From positions 62,001-126,000 of the forward strand of contig JAPYMA010000149.1 in assembly GCA_035041965.1 (NCBI GenBank): DNA of 64,000 bases. Direction: 5' to 3'. The position numbers were made by a program, and so were the translations under genes. This DNA comes from Anisakis pegreffii (taxonomy: Eukaryota; Nematoda; Chromadorea; Rhabditida; Anisakidae). Under the pieces are notes generated by a model. That model saw only the letters and a list, made by a program, of their open reading frames with translations. It was not told where the DNA came from and ran no database searches. Of this stretch, positions 41,283 through 53,490 are shown one piece after another. Positions within the stretch are counted from its first letter, which is position 1; each line of letters starts with the position of its first letter.

Positions 41283-44200
41283 GAGACTCATAAATCATTG
41301 TTCGTTGATTTTTCCTCTTAATTTCTCCACAGCTGTCTTCAGAATGCTTATTTGAGCATCAAAATTTTATTCTATTGATAACATCGATGAATTTTTGACA
41401 GTAAACTTCTTTCAACTGTTCATTTTCCTTCCGATTCGTCGCTAAGACGTTAAAGTTTGTTAAAGAAGAAGGGAATTACAATCCGTTGATTGTTTGAACG
41501 TGGCGGAGAAGGAACTGCAGTTTATCGTACAGCCAGAAGGAGTGTGAAGTGCGATAGCATGAAAATCACTGGAATAAGGGAAGTTGGATATGTGCTTGAA
41601 GTGTTTGGATTTCTTGACGCGATATGTACTGAAGCATGGATGAGTGATTTAGAATGATGGTTGCTGTATGACACGAATGCATGGATTTGGGTCATCCTTC
41701 AATGAAAATTCATCGCAGAGTTGCTGTGTTCAGTTACCTTGTGTCGGTTTACGCTCATTATCAGTTGTTTTGGATTGGCTGATTGGCGTGGAGATGAGGA
41801 AGAGCTAGATTAGGAAAAGTAGACACCTACAATTTAACGATTTGTAAAGAATCGTTATAAGCTGAATTTGATGGGAAACGGACTGATGTTTTAGTAGATA
41901 ATAAGCGAAGAAACGAACTTTGCAAAGTTGAAGTTGAAGAGACAACTGAATTAACTAACCAGATAATTCAAGTAAGAAATGAACGTGTCTGGGCAATATG
42001 CAGTAAGTGAACTGAAGAAAAGCAACAAACTGCGATAATGATGATTATGCTTGTGTCGATGTCTATGTGCCGATACCAATCAACGAACGAACAATCAAAA
42101 TATCAACCGATTTCCGCATCATTCATTCTCGTTCGAATGCTTCTTTCAATCGCTTTCGAAACCTCTAGCATACCTATTACTTCGAAAATATGTCATTCAT
42201 TCGTTTGTTTCATACTCTGAATCGCATAAAACGTTGCAAATCCGCCACCTAACAACGAGCTCGTCTAAAGTGTGGATGTCGCGCGCACAAATAAATACAC
42301 ATCAACATTAGTTGTACAGCATATACCTCTACATACATGCTAGCTTAAATGTTCGTGGTTTCTAGTTGAAAGGATTGCTTTTAGTGACTTTATTTTGATG
42401 GTGATGCTTTTGAATTTCTAACAATCTGATGGAAATAAACGAACACAGTGTGAGGGATGGATGGAACGCTGGTGTATGCATTTGAGACGAGTGGCTAATA
42501 GTGTATGTTTTGGTTTTGTTGTACTAAACCTTTTGAGAGTTTTATATGCAAATGTAAATATTTATAAAAGCATTTTGGTGATACACTGAATGCATATCAT
42601 TATCATCAATAGCACACTGATACATATGCAAACGCTCAAGTTCGTTGCTTTATTCACTGAATCGCAATAAGTGAAGCAAGTGTTTCCGAAAATAATGCAA
42701 ACGAAACAATTACCAGCCCCAAAGCCTGCATTCAAATTGCACTTCAACAACGAATGAATTTCTCGAATTGTGACGAAATTTTCTTTGGATTATTAACAAT
42801 ACATTTGAGACATCTTTTCGGCTCAAGTGAATATGATAGGAGATGATCGGGAATGGTACAGAGATCAGACCATGAGGAGACTTCATGCAATTAGCAACTA
42901 TTAGAGAACATCATAGGATTCAAACGACTGCCTTATTCGAGTAGAATGCTCCTCAAAAATCTGTAACGTTGGCTCCAGCATAACGGAACTACGTAAAGGG
43001 ACGATACACACTTGTGGCACCAAGATGATATTCATAAGCTGTTGTTGATAGAATTTTTGAGTTCAATTATTGATATAAAACTCGTTGGTATGAAACCTAG
43101 AAATTGCTATAAAACTGGTTCATAATTCTAACAAAAGTAAAATTATATTACGTATCATGCAAGATCACTTGAATACTATAATGGGTTAATGTAGAATTTA
43201 ATGCTAGCATAGATGTGGTGAGTGATTAATAAAATACTAATGGCGGCTCATTAATAAAAGGTTATTGCTTGATTTTATCGTTCCTATTTGACAAATATTT
43301 TAAAATTTAGCTCAGTGTGTAGACATGGGAATATGTCAAGTGTAAAGTTTTACACTAGCACATAGTGCAATCAGAAAATAACAACTAGGCGATTTATTCA
43401 CCAATAAATTGCTCAAACTGTGACCGTCATTGCAGCAGCGACGATTCATAAGCCATTTCAACAATAGCATTTAACAACAATTTCTTTGTTCTTTCTGCAA
43501 ATTGCTTGTATAAAAAATCACCAAAACGTTAAAAAACCCTAGCAAGATTACCTAATGTTGATTGCTCTAGCAGATACACACATATGCACACACACACGTT
43601 CTAATGACCTTCCCCGCATATCTGCAAAAGAAAACTGTCGAACGCATCACCGAAAAAGAGCAATCAAAAAACGACACCAACATTCTAACAACTTCGCTCT
43701 TCGGCCGTAATTATTCGAAATCGAATTCTTCGCATCCAAAAAAAAAAAGAGTTTTGCAGTGAGCGTTAATAAAAGTTTCAATTAAGACTGCATTGACGAA
43801 CGGCTATCTTATGAAATATCAGTTGTAGACCTCTTAGGATGGCGACTGAAGTGAAAATGTTTAGCACAAATCAATCATTAGAAATGTTGTTGTTCATCGA
43901 ATATACGAATGCAAATCAAGAAAAACATTGGATGAACGAGTGATTACAAGATTACAAGACATGTAACAAGACATTTGTTTGATGGATGTATTTGAACAGA
44001 GAATGATCAATTAACGATTAGAATTTTCATGTACGACTGAATGGTTTGAGGCAAAAACTCTTGCTCAGACAAATGAAGACTGTCTGAAAAGTAGAGTTCG
44101 ATTCTACAGGAACTAGACGCATTTATGGACTGTTTACACGATTATTCAAAACGGAACAAAACTGCATTAATTTGGTCAAAAATCATTGGTCAACTCATAC

Positions 44201-45044
44201 ACTGAAGTTCTCTTATCACTAAATCTGGATTAGCCCCAAAGCCGCTTAAACAAACCAAGAATTTCATTTGAATCAAACTCCACTCGATATGTGTCACTTT
44301 ATGACAACCATCTCGGTCTATTCACAAAAAGCTCTCGTTGAAAGTTCATCTTTCAAAAGGAGCATCAGGAATGACCTTATGAAAATAAGGAATATGAGCC
44401 ATTCACCTTCTCATTATCTTTCTATGAACACTCATAATGATAGAAGGAGGTTAGCATTTACATAGTTCGAAGTGAAGCATGCAGGCGATTTTTTCCTAGC
44501 AGATGGTTGAACACAGAAACAGAAGTTAGCAGATTACAGCAGCGAAGACAGTTTTAGGATATCAAAGTGAATGAGACGAAAACGAAGGTGCCACTATCTA
44601 TTTCACTATACCGAATGAAATTCCATGAGGTACGCTTCAAGAATAAAGAATAATCTGATGCACTGCATCGCTGATACATTCACTGTTACTTGTACATATC
44701 GAAACTGATTCAACTATTCCGCAGACTGATACATTCGATCAGTCGGTGCGAAAAAAAGCATCGCTGAGTAATTATCTGGAAAAGTAAATGACTCGTATCA
44801 TTACACCATCCTGCACATGTTGAACGTTTGCACGCTTAACAATGGTCAAATTGTAGGGTTCTGCATAGCACCAATGACGCAAAAGGACACAATAAAAGTA
44901 CACATCAAACTGCTGAAAAACATCTTGATGACGCCAAATGAAGAAACTGCAAGGAAGAAGAAGAAGATAAATAAGAGAAAAGTAAAGCGAAGAAGCTGAG
45001 ATATCACACCAATCGAAAAATATTGCCTGACTTCAGAATTGACC

Positions 45045-45161
45045 TTATTTGATTCGTTTCAAATCAGTTCTCGACCTGTTCGCACTCTTGTTCACCGCCA
45101 CATCAACAATATCGCTCACGTGCACCTTCTGCAGTTGAAGCTGTCCTGTTTTCTTTTCATA
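45045..45161 (-). CDS. Terminal coding exon of an unassigned minus-strand gene
   Basis: A 117-nt minus-strand frame (38 codons plus TAA) follows a double TTTCAG-type acceptor and enters in phase 0. It translates to a Lys/Val-rich C-terminus starting YEKKTGQLQLQKVHVSDIVD and ending SRTDLKRIK. It stands out from its surroundings by base composition and a clean splice signal. The nearest supported minus-strand gene is the unknown membrane-protein gene whose last seen exon ends at 50364. This could be its last exon across a roughly 5-kb intron, or belong to another gene. I do not recognise the sequence. Confidence 0.45.
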   Translation of the reverse strand, partial: YEKKTGQLQLQKVHVSDIVDVAVNKSANRSRTDLKRIK

Positions 45162-48100
45162 CTGAAACTGAAATTTTAACAGCCACATCAAATAATCGCA
45201 ACAGTGGACACGACAAGTAATCGATGAATCATGTTTATTGCTTTCAGTTATTGGAACATTTCGCCGTTGTAGAATACAATTCTATAAATGAAGCACTTTC
45301 GTAACTCAAAGCAATTGATTGCCCCAATTTGAGGTTGCTCTTTTTACGTAAAAGCACTGCACACCTTCGAAAGAGGGCGACTCGTAAACACCTTTAGTTG
45401 AGTCATATTCCCCTCAGTTTGAGCATATGATCTACGAATTCAGTGCTTCAAATATGACAGGTCCTTCAGGAATAATTCCCTAGCTAGAATACAGCCACAA
45501 TTTTATCCCTTAACATAGCTACATGTTCTGGTGGAATTCGGCCTAGCCAGCGCAAAATCGAAATGAAACAGCAAGCCAGTTGGAATGACAAGAAGTGCTC
45601 GTTTGTTGCCATCATCAATAATTCAGCTGCTGCATTCGCGAAAGAAATGTTAGATGACGAACGCTGACTACTGATTGAGTCGCGGGTAACGAGTGACTTA
45701 TGTTACTACTCTGCTGAAGTGTGCAGCCATCGTTTTTTGACGACGACACAACAAACGGATGAAAGGATTGCTGATCAACGAGAACAATACACAAACTTTG
45801 TAATAACAAAAAATTTACAAATATAAGCAAACTAATGAAGAATTTAGCAGCAGTAGCAGCAGCAACAGCAAAATGAATGAACCAAGAAACGCCATCGAAA
45901 AGAAGTGCAAAAAGAAGTGAATGAATTTTGTGAAATGAGAAGAGTGTTAGATTATAAAGTTATGTAATGTGGTTATAAGTATAATTCAGTTGTGCAGTTG
46001 TATTGCAATGATAGAGTGAAATTCGACGATAAAAAGTGATTGCCGAGGACGATGCTAGGAATGCGGCAGCAATTCCACATCGACATTATTCGAGGAGTAT
46101 AATCGTTGCTAGTTGAAGGGTGAGTGAATGAATGAATAATGCCATTTGGTAGCAGCGTTCAACTGAAATATCTTCGTTCATTTCATTTCTTTTCGTCCCG
46201 TCGCTCGAATAAAGCAACGAACGATGAGGACAACACGAAACCAGCACCCCAATCAACCAACTAGCATCGTTATTGCTCCCAACCAATCTTCCTTCTTCTT
46301 CTTTCGTTTCTGACGAACAAAACACCACCGGCAACTACGATTACACTTAAGGAGTCGAATCGAGATAATGTTCTAACTGACAGCAATAATGTTCGCAACT
46401 GCATCAGCAATATGTGATGTGATGCGCAGTTATGCTTTATCCATTTTTATTGTTTCTATTCATTCCGCTTCGTTTCCCATTAGACCTCTTCAGCTTGCGT
46501 TGTTTCGTTGAGGGACATGCAACCACCGAGCGTTCATCCGTTTATCCAGGGATGATGATGTGAATGGGTGACGGTGTCTGTGATGCAGCATTCTGCCACT
46601 ACAAACAAATTCATCGTTGCAATTACTTACCAGATATCAGTACTGCTTGTTTTGCAGTAACAATACTAAAAGCCATACCAACAACAAAAAACAGTAACTA
46701 GCAATTCTCAAGCATATATTATGCGATACACAAAAACTAGCAGCGAACACAAACGAAATTCTTTGAAATATAACACAGAATTTTTGAAATAAAGGTGCTA
46801 CTCACTCAATGAAGCGAATGCATTTGCAAATGTTAGCTCAGTGTTCACGAGTTGACATTTGAGTTGAACTCACAGCCATCTCATTTGAGACGCCTGCCCA
46901 TTGCTCACTACTTATGAATTCAGTCGGAGATGCTCACTTAATGCTCACAAAGAAATTTCATTTCTTAACGAAATTTTTGAACTGCTCATGCTCATTGCTC
47001 ACGATCTCACTCATATCTGCTCATTTACTAGTGCAAATCTGAGTGCCTTTGCAAATGCTCACTTAGTGTTTATGTTCGTGAGTCCCTCATTGGTGAACAT
47101 CAATCCCCTGAGTTATTCATTGATTCAGTGAAGTCTTCTTTCTTTCTTCGTTTATTGTGCATTCGTTGAAGCAGTTTGTGATACATGAAAGAAATAAATA
47201 AATACGAGAATATGGGAAGGGTAAGGACGAGATGAAACGTTGCTATTGTCATTGATGGAAATAATGATGACTTTAACATTATATGTAAGAAAGATTGTAG
47301 GATATCAATAGTACCAACATGTCAACATTTTATTTGTTGAATGAATGAAATGGTGATTAAACGCAGTGCAATGAAATGAACCGAACAGTATCATTCTATA
47401 AAAACAAATCAAAGTCTCTATGAATAACGTCTTGAACGTATTCACTAAAATGTTAAGAATGTCAGTTAGGAAGGATGTGTGTCAATGCGAGTTAGTTGTT
47501 CTCATTCACTCACTTCTCATATGTACGAATTCGATTCAATCCACTAACGGGCAATCAACTAACTCACCATCATCCTTTCATAACTGCTGGTGCTGTGCTT
47601 AGCTTGTACAAGCCAATAAGGCATATATATGCACATGCATTCTATGATTACTTCGAAGAAATATGATGACGATGGTGATGACGAATGAAATTAAATGATT
47701 ACAATCCATCAGATATATTCATTCGAAGCATGCAGACGCCTACTGAATCGCACTCAAGCAGAATGCATATGTGTATCCTTAATGATGCATCTATACAGAG
47801 GTGCTGATGGCAGCCAAGATGGATATTAGTTTCGAAACAACAAAAAAGAATGTGATATGGCTTTAGAAAAGCCAACTGTTCCGAAGACACAACTCGACAA
47901 ATCTAAGCAGCCAGCGACATCGGGATCGATAAATGAATCGACACATGGATGGACTATGATAACGAAAATGATAATCGTGGTGGTGGCGCTCTTCTTAGAA
48001 CACAGGAACACAAAATTTTCAATTGTTATTGATTCGTTACTGATTTCGAAGGATTCTCTCATTGCAGCAAACTTGTTTGGATAATGTTTCCACGAATGAC

Positions 48101-50363
48101 TTTTATTTGAAACAACAACATCAGATATTGTCCAGCATCTGCCTTCAACGCACATATATGAAAAGCTAACAGCGGTCGATGGCTCAACATGCATTAAACA
48201 TAAGTTCAATAAACAAATACTGTGGAAAGGCATTTTCGAAACATCAAACGAGCGTAAATGTTGGCCACGTGAAGTTTTGATGGTGATGCTAAAGAATCAA
48301 AAAAATTTAAACAAAATTGCTTATGTTGTTCGAAGATGTGGAGAAAATTTTGAAAAGTGAACGTTAAATTAATCCATTGAATTTCCACATTTACGAGCGT
48401 TATAAATAATATACAATAGAAATGCGGTTTTTTAGCCGCAGCACTTTGAAATAGTCAACGAGAGAGTCGGATTGCATTGAATCAAACTCATTCTGCTAAA
48501 CTTCATGCACATTAAACGATGAAATACATTCGCAATCATAAAACTTGACACGTACATCACAAATACAACCAACACACATAAAAACATAATCGTTATGTAA
48601 CTGTATCTTAAGACAAATGTATTTCTTAAGCAATCCAGCAGCATTTCATTTCATCGTAACCATTCGTTTCCTATTTCCTGTTTCTTCTTCACTGCATACC
48701 TTCTCATTTCACGAATTTATCCAAAACACAATCTCTGAACAATACATCTATCCATAAACGTCGCTAATCTCAGCACCAAACGTTCCAGCATAATGCAATA
48801 ACTTAACGTCTCAATCGCCAAACAACTGCTAATTAAATGACAAAAAATACTCGTCTACTTGATAATCCATCGTTGAAGCATCGTCTGACATCAGCGATGG
48901 GTGTTGTTATTGTTGGGTTGCTGAATTGGACGCTTGTTGAATTCATCGTTTGCAAGCGCATTCAAAACGATCAAAACCGTGTAAGGAACATAAAACGTCA
49001 ATCATTTATCGATAACACTGTCTCAATGTTGCTATCAACAAACTCATGAATGTCATGTTTTTTTATCAAACGATTTCCTCTGCACCACTAAAATTAATGA
49101 CCGTCTGTTCACTACCTATGTGTAAATCGCAAATTTGATTCAATCCTTCCGCTACTCCAAATTCGCTAATCTTACGTGATGAAAAGCTATGTGAATTGCT
49201 CTTTCCACTGAAATCAACTATCTGCTTAGTGACCGTATGTGTTCGATACGGTCAAATAGATTTGAAACAACTAAAGAAAGAAATTTAGGCATCCATAGCA
49301 TCAACAAAGGAAGAAAGGGATATTACAATGACTTGTGAGGTCACCTCAAAAGGTTTAACGCATCATCCATCCACACAACTAATCACGCACTCACAGATTG
49401 TTTTTTAATACCATTCTCAAAGTCCCTCGAGTGGCCAAATAAGCGAATGTGCAATATACTCATAGAATGCAAACTCATCAAATTATTCCAAACAATCCGC
49501 AACATGCACTTAATCACTAGAAATTGAAACTGACGCTACTCATTCGTGCATGTCTAAATCGGACTGAAATTAACTATGGATGAAAACTTTCGTCGTTGGT
49601 CTCATGGTCGGATGAAAGTTTTGCATTGTTGCTAACAGGCTGGTAAAAAATTGTTTTTTTAAATAAATTCATCAGTTTTCACGAAATGTCGCTTGCAACT
49701 ATCTTACTGAACGATTACGCCTGGTAATTGAGTGAAGAAAATGGGAAAAATGGAGAGCGAAAAGCTACGTTAAAGATGGCCATTTTCAGTCTCAATAGTG
49801 TCCATTGGAATTATGACCTAAATAATGCTGCTCACTCTCGTTTGATATCGTGTGAATAACATCGTTTGATTTCTTTCCCGCTGTGCAGAATAACTTCAAA
49901 TTTTAGGATTCAGCGGCTTAAAATTTTTGCGGATGTTAATTATCTCCGAGTTTCAATAACTTTAGCAAACGAGAAAAAAAAACGAGGCAAACCAGACTCA
50001 ATTTTGATACGGATGGCAGACTATCTAAGTTTCACAGTCTCATCAGATTTTGCGTATCCCTTGCTAGTGGATCAAAGTTCAGTGTCAGTGGAAGATGAAC
50101 TCATCCATAGACTGATCCTTGAAATCTTCAGATTTTCAAGTGTTTCATTGTTTCACATTAATAGATCCGCAAAACCATCTCATCTTCGAACACAATCTTT
50201 TAAGTTTATACACCACTACGACCTGTCGTTTGAAGGGATTCCATGCGCGGCGTGAGCCACGAATTAGGGATTTTTGTAGTTCATAGATTGGGGGTTATAA
50301 CAGAAAATTTGGAAGGAAGCAATCGAAATGAGATTGAAAACGAGTAACGTCGGGTTGATTCAC
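45162..50363. other. Interval without a supportable gene
   Basis: No coherent exons were found. It may be a long intron of the minus-strand unknown gene. It contains a GCTCA-rich degenerate repeat (46801-47110). A 135-codon minus frame (47826-48233) and a 75-codon plus frame (47857-48084) overlap each other, and neither has support. Confidence 0.4.
46801..47110. repeat. Degenerate GCTCA-rich repeat
   Basis: The pentamer GCTCA, usually as TGCTCAC or TGCTCAT, occurs about nine times in roughly 250 nt. A longer shared block (TTTGCAAATG followed by CTCA and AGTGTT) appears near both ends, at about 46823 and 47047. Unit length is irregular, so this is a decayed tandem or low-complexity array. Confidence 0.5.
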
Positions 50364-51481
50364 AGTGCTTGTAACTGCTGATCGCGATTAGCTCATTAGA
50401 TCGATTCAAGCACATTGCTAATTTTCTTATGTTAGCGGATGTCCCCGAACTGAATAACGCAAAACGGTCCATGAAAGTGCCAACAGCTGAACCTTGCAAC
50501 CGTCTGGAGACCGTATGCAAATGAATATCTGCTTTTAAGTACCTACTGATTGTATTCAGGTTGACGGATCAATGATTGCGCTCATGTACATGAGACACTC
50601 ACAGAGAATTAATTCACTGTGCATCACCAGCAAAACATTAATCGCTCATAGCATTCCTGCAGGAGAGAATCCTTTCTGTGTGTCAGTACCACGAGATGCT
50701 CTGGTTTTTTGTGAACTGAGCCATGCAGTCTCAAAACAAACATTCCATAAGACCTCCTCAATGGAGCGAGTTCATCAATTAACTGAAAATTTTGGATGAA
50801 TATCTCAGGAATATTTTATTTTCAATCTGTCTTTAAAGCTCTATCTATATTTCTTGATAAAGCCAATTCAGTACAGTCACTATGTGTTTAAAGCGATGCA
50901 TACTAATTAACTTCAGCGCATTTGATCGCGCACTGATCTGCAAGAAACACCAATACGATTCGTTAGTATCACTGCGAGAAGAATGAGAAAATGACTGAAG
51001 TGGCGTGGAAAAGATTGAGAAATAAACTGAAAACAATGAAAATTTATAGCAATATTTGGAAAGAATGAGATGAACATCAAGAAGACTGGTGAGAGCTTTG
51101 AGGTCACCGTGAAATAACTTCTCAATTTTTGCAAAATTTCAATAACTAATTATGCGGAATTATGCCGTGAACCTAGTCAAATAGACGCTTGCTACCAAAG
51201 CAATCGACTGCAACCCGTCATGTAAGATCACGAAGGAAAATGCAAACTCAACACGGATAGAGATTCATGATTTATTTGATCATTTAGCCAAATATTTTTG
51301 ATCGGCAAATTTGAAAAGTCAGTAATGCAGCGCACTTTCTGCAACGGGACCTCTGGAGAAATGAAATATGTTTTGGTTCTATGGGGAGTGGGGTTCATTA
51401 TGGTGATGGAGTGCCTGTTCAAGGGTTGGATGGATTTCTCAAAGGTGGATACAGATCTGAAGGATTTTGTTGAGAGTAGAT
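50364..51481 (-). CDS. Probable downstream exons of the unknown membrane-protein gene
   Basis: Six further minus-strand segments join in phase to the exons at 51588-52969: 51481-51255, 51207-51173, 51085-51028, 50937-50881, 50782-50637 and 50503-50364. The longest shows YGMFVLRLHGSVHKKPEHLV, and the next contains GTFMDRFALFSSGTSANIRK. These would give about 415 aa in total with the upstream part, still without a stop codon. Some introns would be only about 47-55 nt, and several donors are non-canonical after GT. Competing open frames exist on the plus strand. No domain is recognised. Confidence 0.38.
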
Positions 51482-51587
51482 CTAATCACGAGAGGGATGG
51501 TCTGAGGAATCATGGTTCCATATGATCACATGACTAGATGATACTGCTTAGTGCTGGCAAGTTAAAAACATCTCTATTTGAGCTCAC

Positions 51588-52969
51588 CGTCGTATTCGTT
51601 GTGCTGTTCTTGGAAGGTTGGCTTATGATCAGAGAAGGATGAGATCACAGTTGAATCTAAGGTAATGGATCACACAAAAACATGCCCGTCTAAGTTCATG
51701 CCATCGTATTAGCTTTGCCAATTGCGCAAATGCATGGCTCACTCGAGCCAGACGGATGTGTTTGCTCTTTAACGAAGCACATCCATCCAGCCAAGCATAT
51801 ACCAATCAAATTTTCGAATTCTTCACAACGTCATTATTACGAACCTGAAGTGTTTGTCTGTCAGAACTTGGAAGCTGTCCTTCAACTTGGCTATCCTTCA
51901 AAGCAGAGGTGATCTTTGATTCACGGCATAGAGGCTAGTGCTGAAAGCATGTCTGATCATACCGCTGAGCACATTACTGCACAGCTTTCACGGGAATAAA
52001 TACTTAATCTTGAATGGAACACTTAATACTTCGTAGAAGAGTCATCTGTTCATAATCTTATCACACAATCTCAACCTGTATCGACCCTTATGAAAGAACA
52101 ACTCACCTATAATTTTTACTTGAACGCACGTTCTCAGATATAAGATGATCGCATCTGAAATTCATTACACAAATCAGTTCATCAACTTAACACAGTGCTG
52201 AAAATAATTCTGATTAATCAAGTACCTCCCTCCCGCTTAATTTCTTCCAATGATCGAGAATGTATTTTGCAGTTTCTGGCCACAGAGGAATGGGGAAGGG
52301 AATCCATCGAAGTATCTTTCGATTATTCTGAAGCAGGTCATCAAAATTATTCTTCTAAATGACAATGAGAAATTGTTCTCCGTACATATAAGGGAAGAGG
52401 TGACATGAAACAAGATATCAAAAAATGTATCGATAAGAATCGTTAGTGATTAGTGAGAGATTAGAGCACTGTTATCGGGCTGGTTACTTTATTGTTATCT
52501 GATGCAAGATTATGACTTGAAAAGATCGTCTGAGAGTATACTAAACGAAAGAAGGAATGATGCTGAATCGATGATGACTCAGCTTGATAGTTGCTCAAAA
52601 ATTCATTTATATTTAGAAGAATCGTCAATCCCACGAACGCTCCCAGACCCGCACAACCGACAACCCGTCGCACAGTTCTCACCGGCCAATGTCGACAACC
52701 AGGCAGCTGAACACAGCTTAGAATTTGGAACACCGTTGACGCCGGTCTGTGAAGTCCGCAATAAAGAAAATCTGTAATTTGCTGAATTCACTGAAGTTTG
52801 ATCGCAATCGTATTTTAATTCACTCAAATGTAATGCTTAATCACAATTTAAGGAAATCAGCCTTATGATTCATAATGAGCTCATTGAGCAGCTATTTCGT
52901 GTTGCTGAAGTTGACGGGAATACCACGATTTCTTGTCGATTTGTTATTATACGTAATCACATCAACCAT
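51588..52969 (-). CDS. Unrecognised single-pass membrane protein, N-terminal part
   Basis: Five exons join in phase: 52969-52924, 52771-52488, 52354-52226, 51895-51841 and 51656-51588. The start ATG at 52967-52969 opens MVDVITYNNKSTRNR. A Cys/His-containing stretch and three Arg (aa 47-51) precede one hydrophobic segment at about aa 52-70 (VVGCAGLGAFVGLTILL). By the positive-inside rule this predicts a type II signal anchor with the C-terminus in the lumen or outside. Exon 3 encodes ILRWIPFPIPLWPETAKYIL, a Pro/Trp-rich segment, then a hydrophilic Ser/Gln-rich region. The layout resembles Golgi type II enzymes, but no catalytic motif is visible and I do not recognise the family. It is divergent from the receptor gene at 54314. 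Confidence 0.52.
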
Positions 52970-53284
52970 CCGTGCCAGTTTTTTTGAATGTGTTTAGTTG
53001 AGTGTTATTGAATACTTTAGCAATGCGTGCATTGAAATTGAATCGAATGGAATAATGCAAACAATTACAATGAATTTCTCCTTCATCAAATATTTATTTC
53101 ATGTTTGCTGTCTTAACAGCTACAGCAGCAGGCCTGGTGAACCGCTTGCAACATTGGCCTTGTGAGAAACACTATCGGCAGAGGAATGTTCTCCAGACAG
53201 CGCTTATCTCAGCTGAAGCATTCAACTGATTACAAGCGTCAACAGCAACACACTTTCCTGCTGTCATGCTATTTAGCATCATAC

Positions 53285-53356
53285 GACTGCGATATTCCTG
53301 ACAATTGACTGCGATATTCCTGACAATCCTCATTGAGTGTATACACTCAATGAGGA
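53285..53356. repeat. 22-bp direct duplication abutting a perfect 30-bp palindrome
   Basis: The unit GACTGCGATATTCCTGACAAT occurs at 53285-53305 and 53307-53327. It runs straight into a 30-bp perfect palindrome (53327-53356) centred on GTATAC. It lies about 60 bp from the 3' end of the tRNA-His gene. It could form a 15-bp hairpin with almost no loop. Confidence 0.85.
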
Positions 53357-53412
53357 ATCATTTCATCGAACAAATTGTGGGCAATACTAAAACTGTTGAG
53401 TAACGCCACACC

Positions 53413-53416
53413 AAAA
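53413..53416 (-). terminator. Pol III terminator of tRNA-His
   Basis: A run of four T on the minus strand begins three nucleotides after the discriminator base, as expected for RNA polymerase III termination. Confidence 0.6.
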
Positions 53417-53418
53417 CA

Positions 53419-53490
53419 TGCCCAAGACCGGAATCGAACCGATGTCGCCACGGCCACAACGTGGAGTACTAACCACTATACTACTTGGGC
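53419..53490 (-). tRNA. tRNA-His(GTG)
   Basis: The 72-nt minus-strand sequence folds as a tRNA. A 7-bp acceptor stem (GCCCAAG with CTTGGGC) and discriminator A are present. The D-arm contains TAGTGGTTAGTA, the box A region. The anticodon stem CCACG/CGTGG surrounds the loop TTGTGGC, and the T-arm has the box B sequence GGTTCGATTCC. The anticodon GTG (53455-53457) reads histidine codons. There is no intron, and the extra G-1 would be added after transcription. It lies between the two divergent protein genes. Confidence 0.97.

Larger units (their letters stand above)
20123..45044. other. Gene-poor 25-kb interval with simple repeats
   Basis: No chain of phase-consistent exons or recognisable domain was found here on either strand. 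Open frames rarely exceed 100 codons and read as chance frames. Microsatellites are frequent (AT, GAAC, GAAT, GAT, AGC, CA) and are listed separately. A G-rich tract lies near 41.2 kb. The part next to 20.1 kb should hold the promoter or outer 5' exons of the baz-2 gene. Two exon-like segments (21533-21584 plus, and 25667-25903 with both strands open) are reported as findings only. Confidence 0.5.

Noticed and set aside
47826..48233. 135-codon minus frame overlapping a 75-codon plus frame.
   Set aside because: No conserved feature in either; mutual overlap and lack of splice links suggest chance.
49966..52777. A plus-strand gene built from open segments at 49966-50153, 50303-50343, 50436-50511, 51712-51911 and 52617-52777.
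   Set aside because: These partly keep phase, but they are the opposite strand of stronger minus-strand exons. In particular, the hydrophobic-anchor exon (52771-52488), the minus exon at 52226-52354 and the exon at 50637-50782 read far better.
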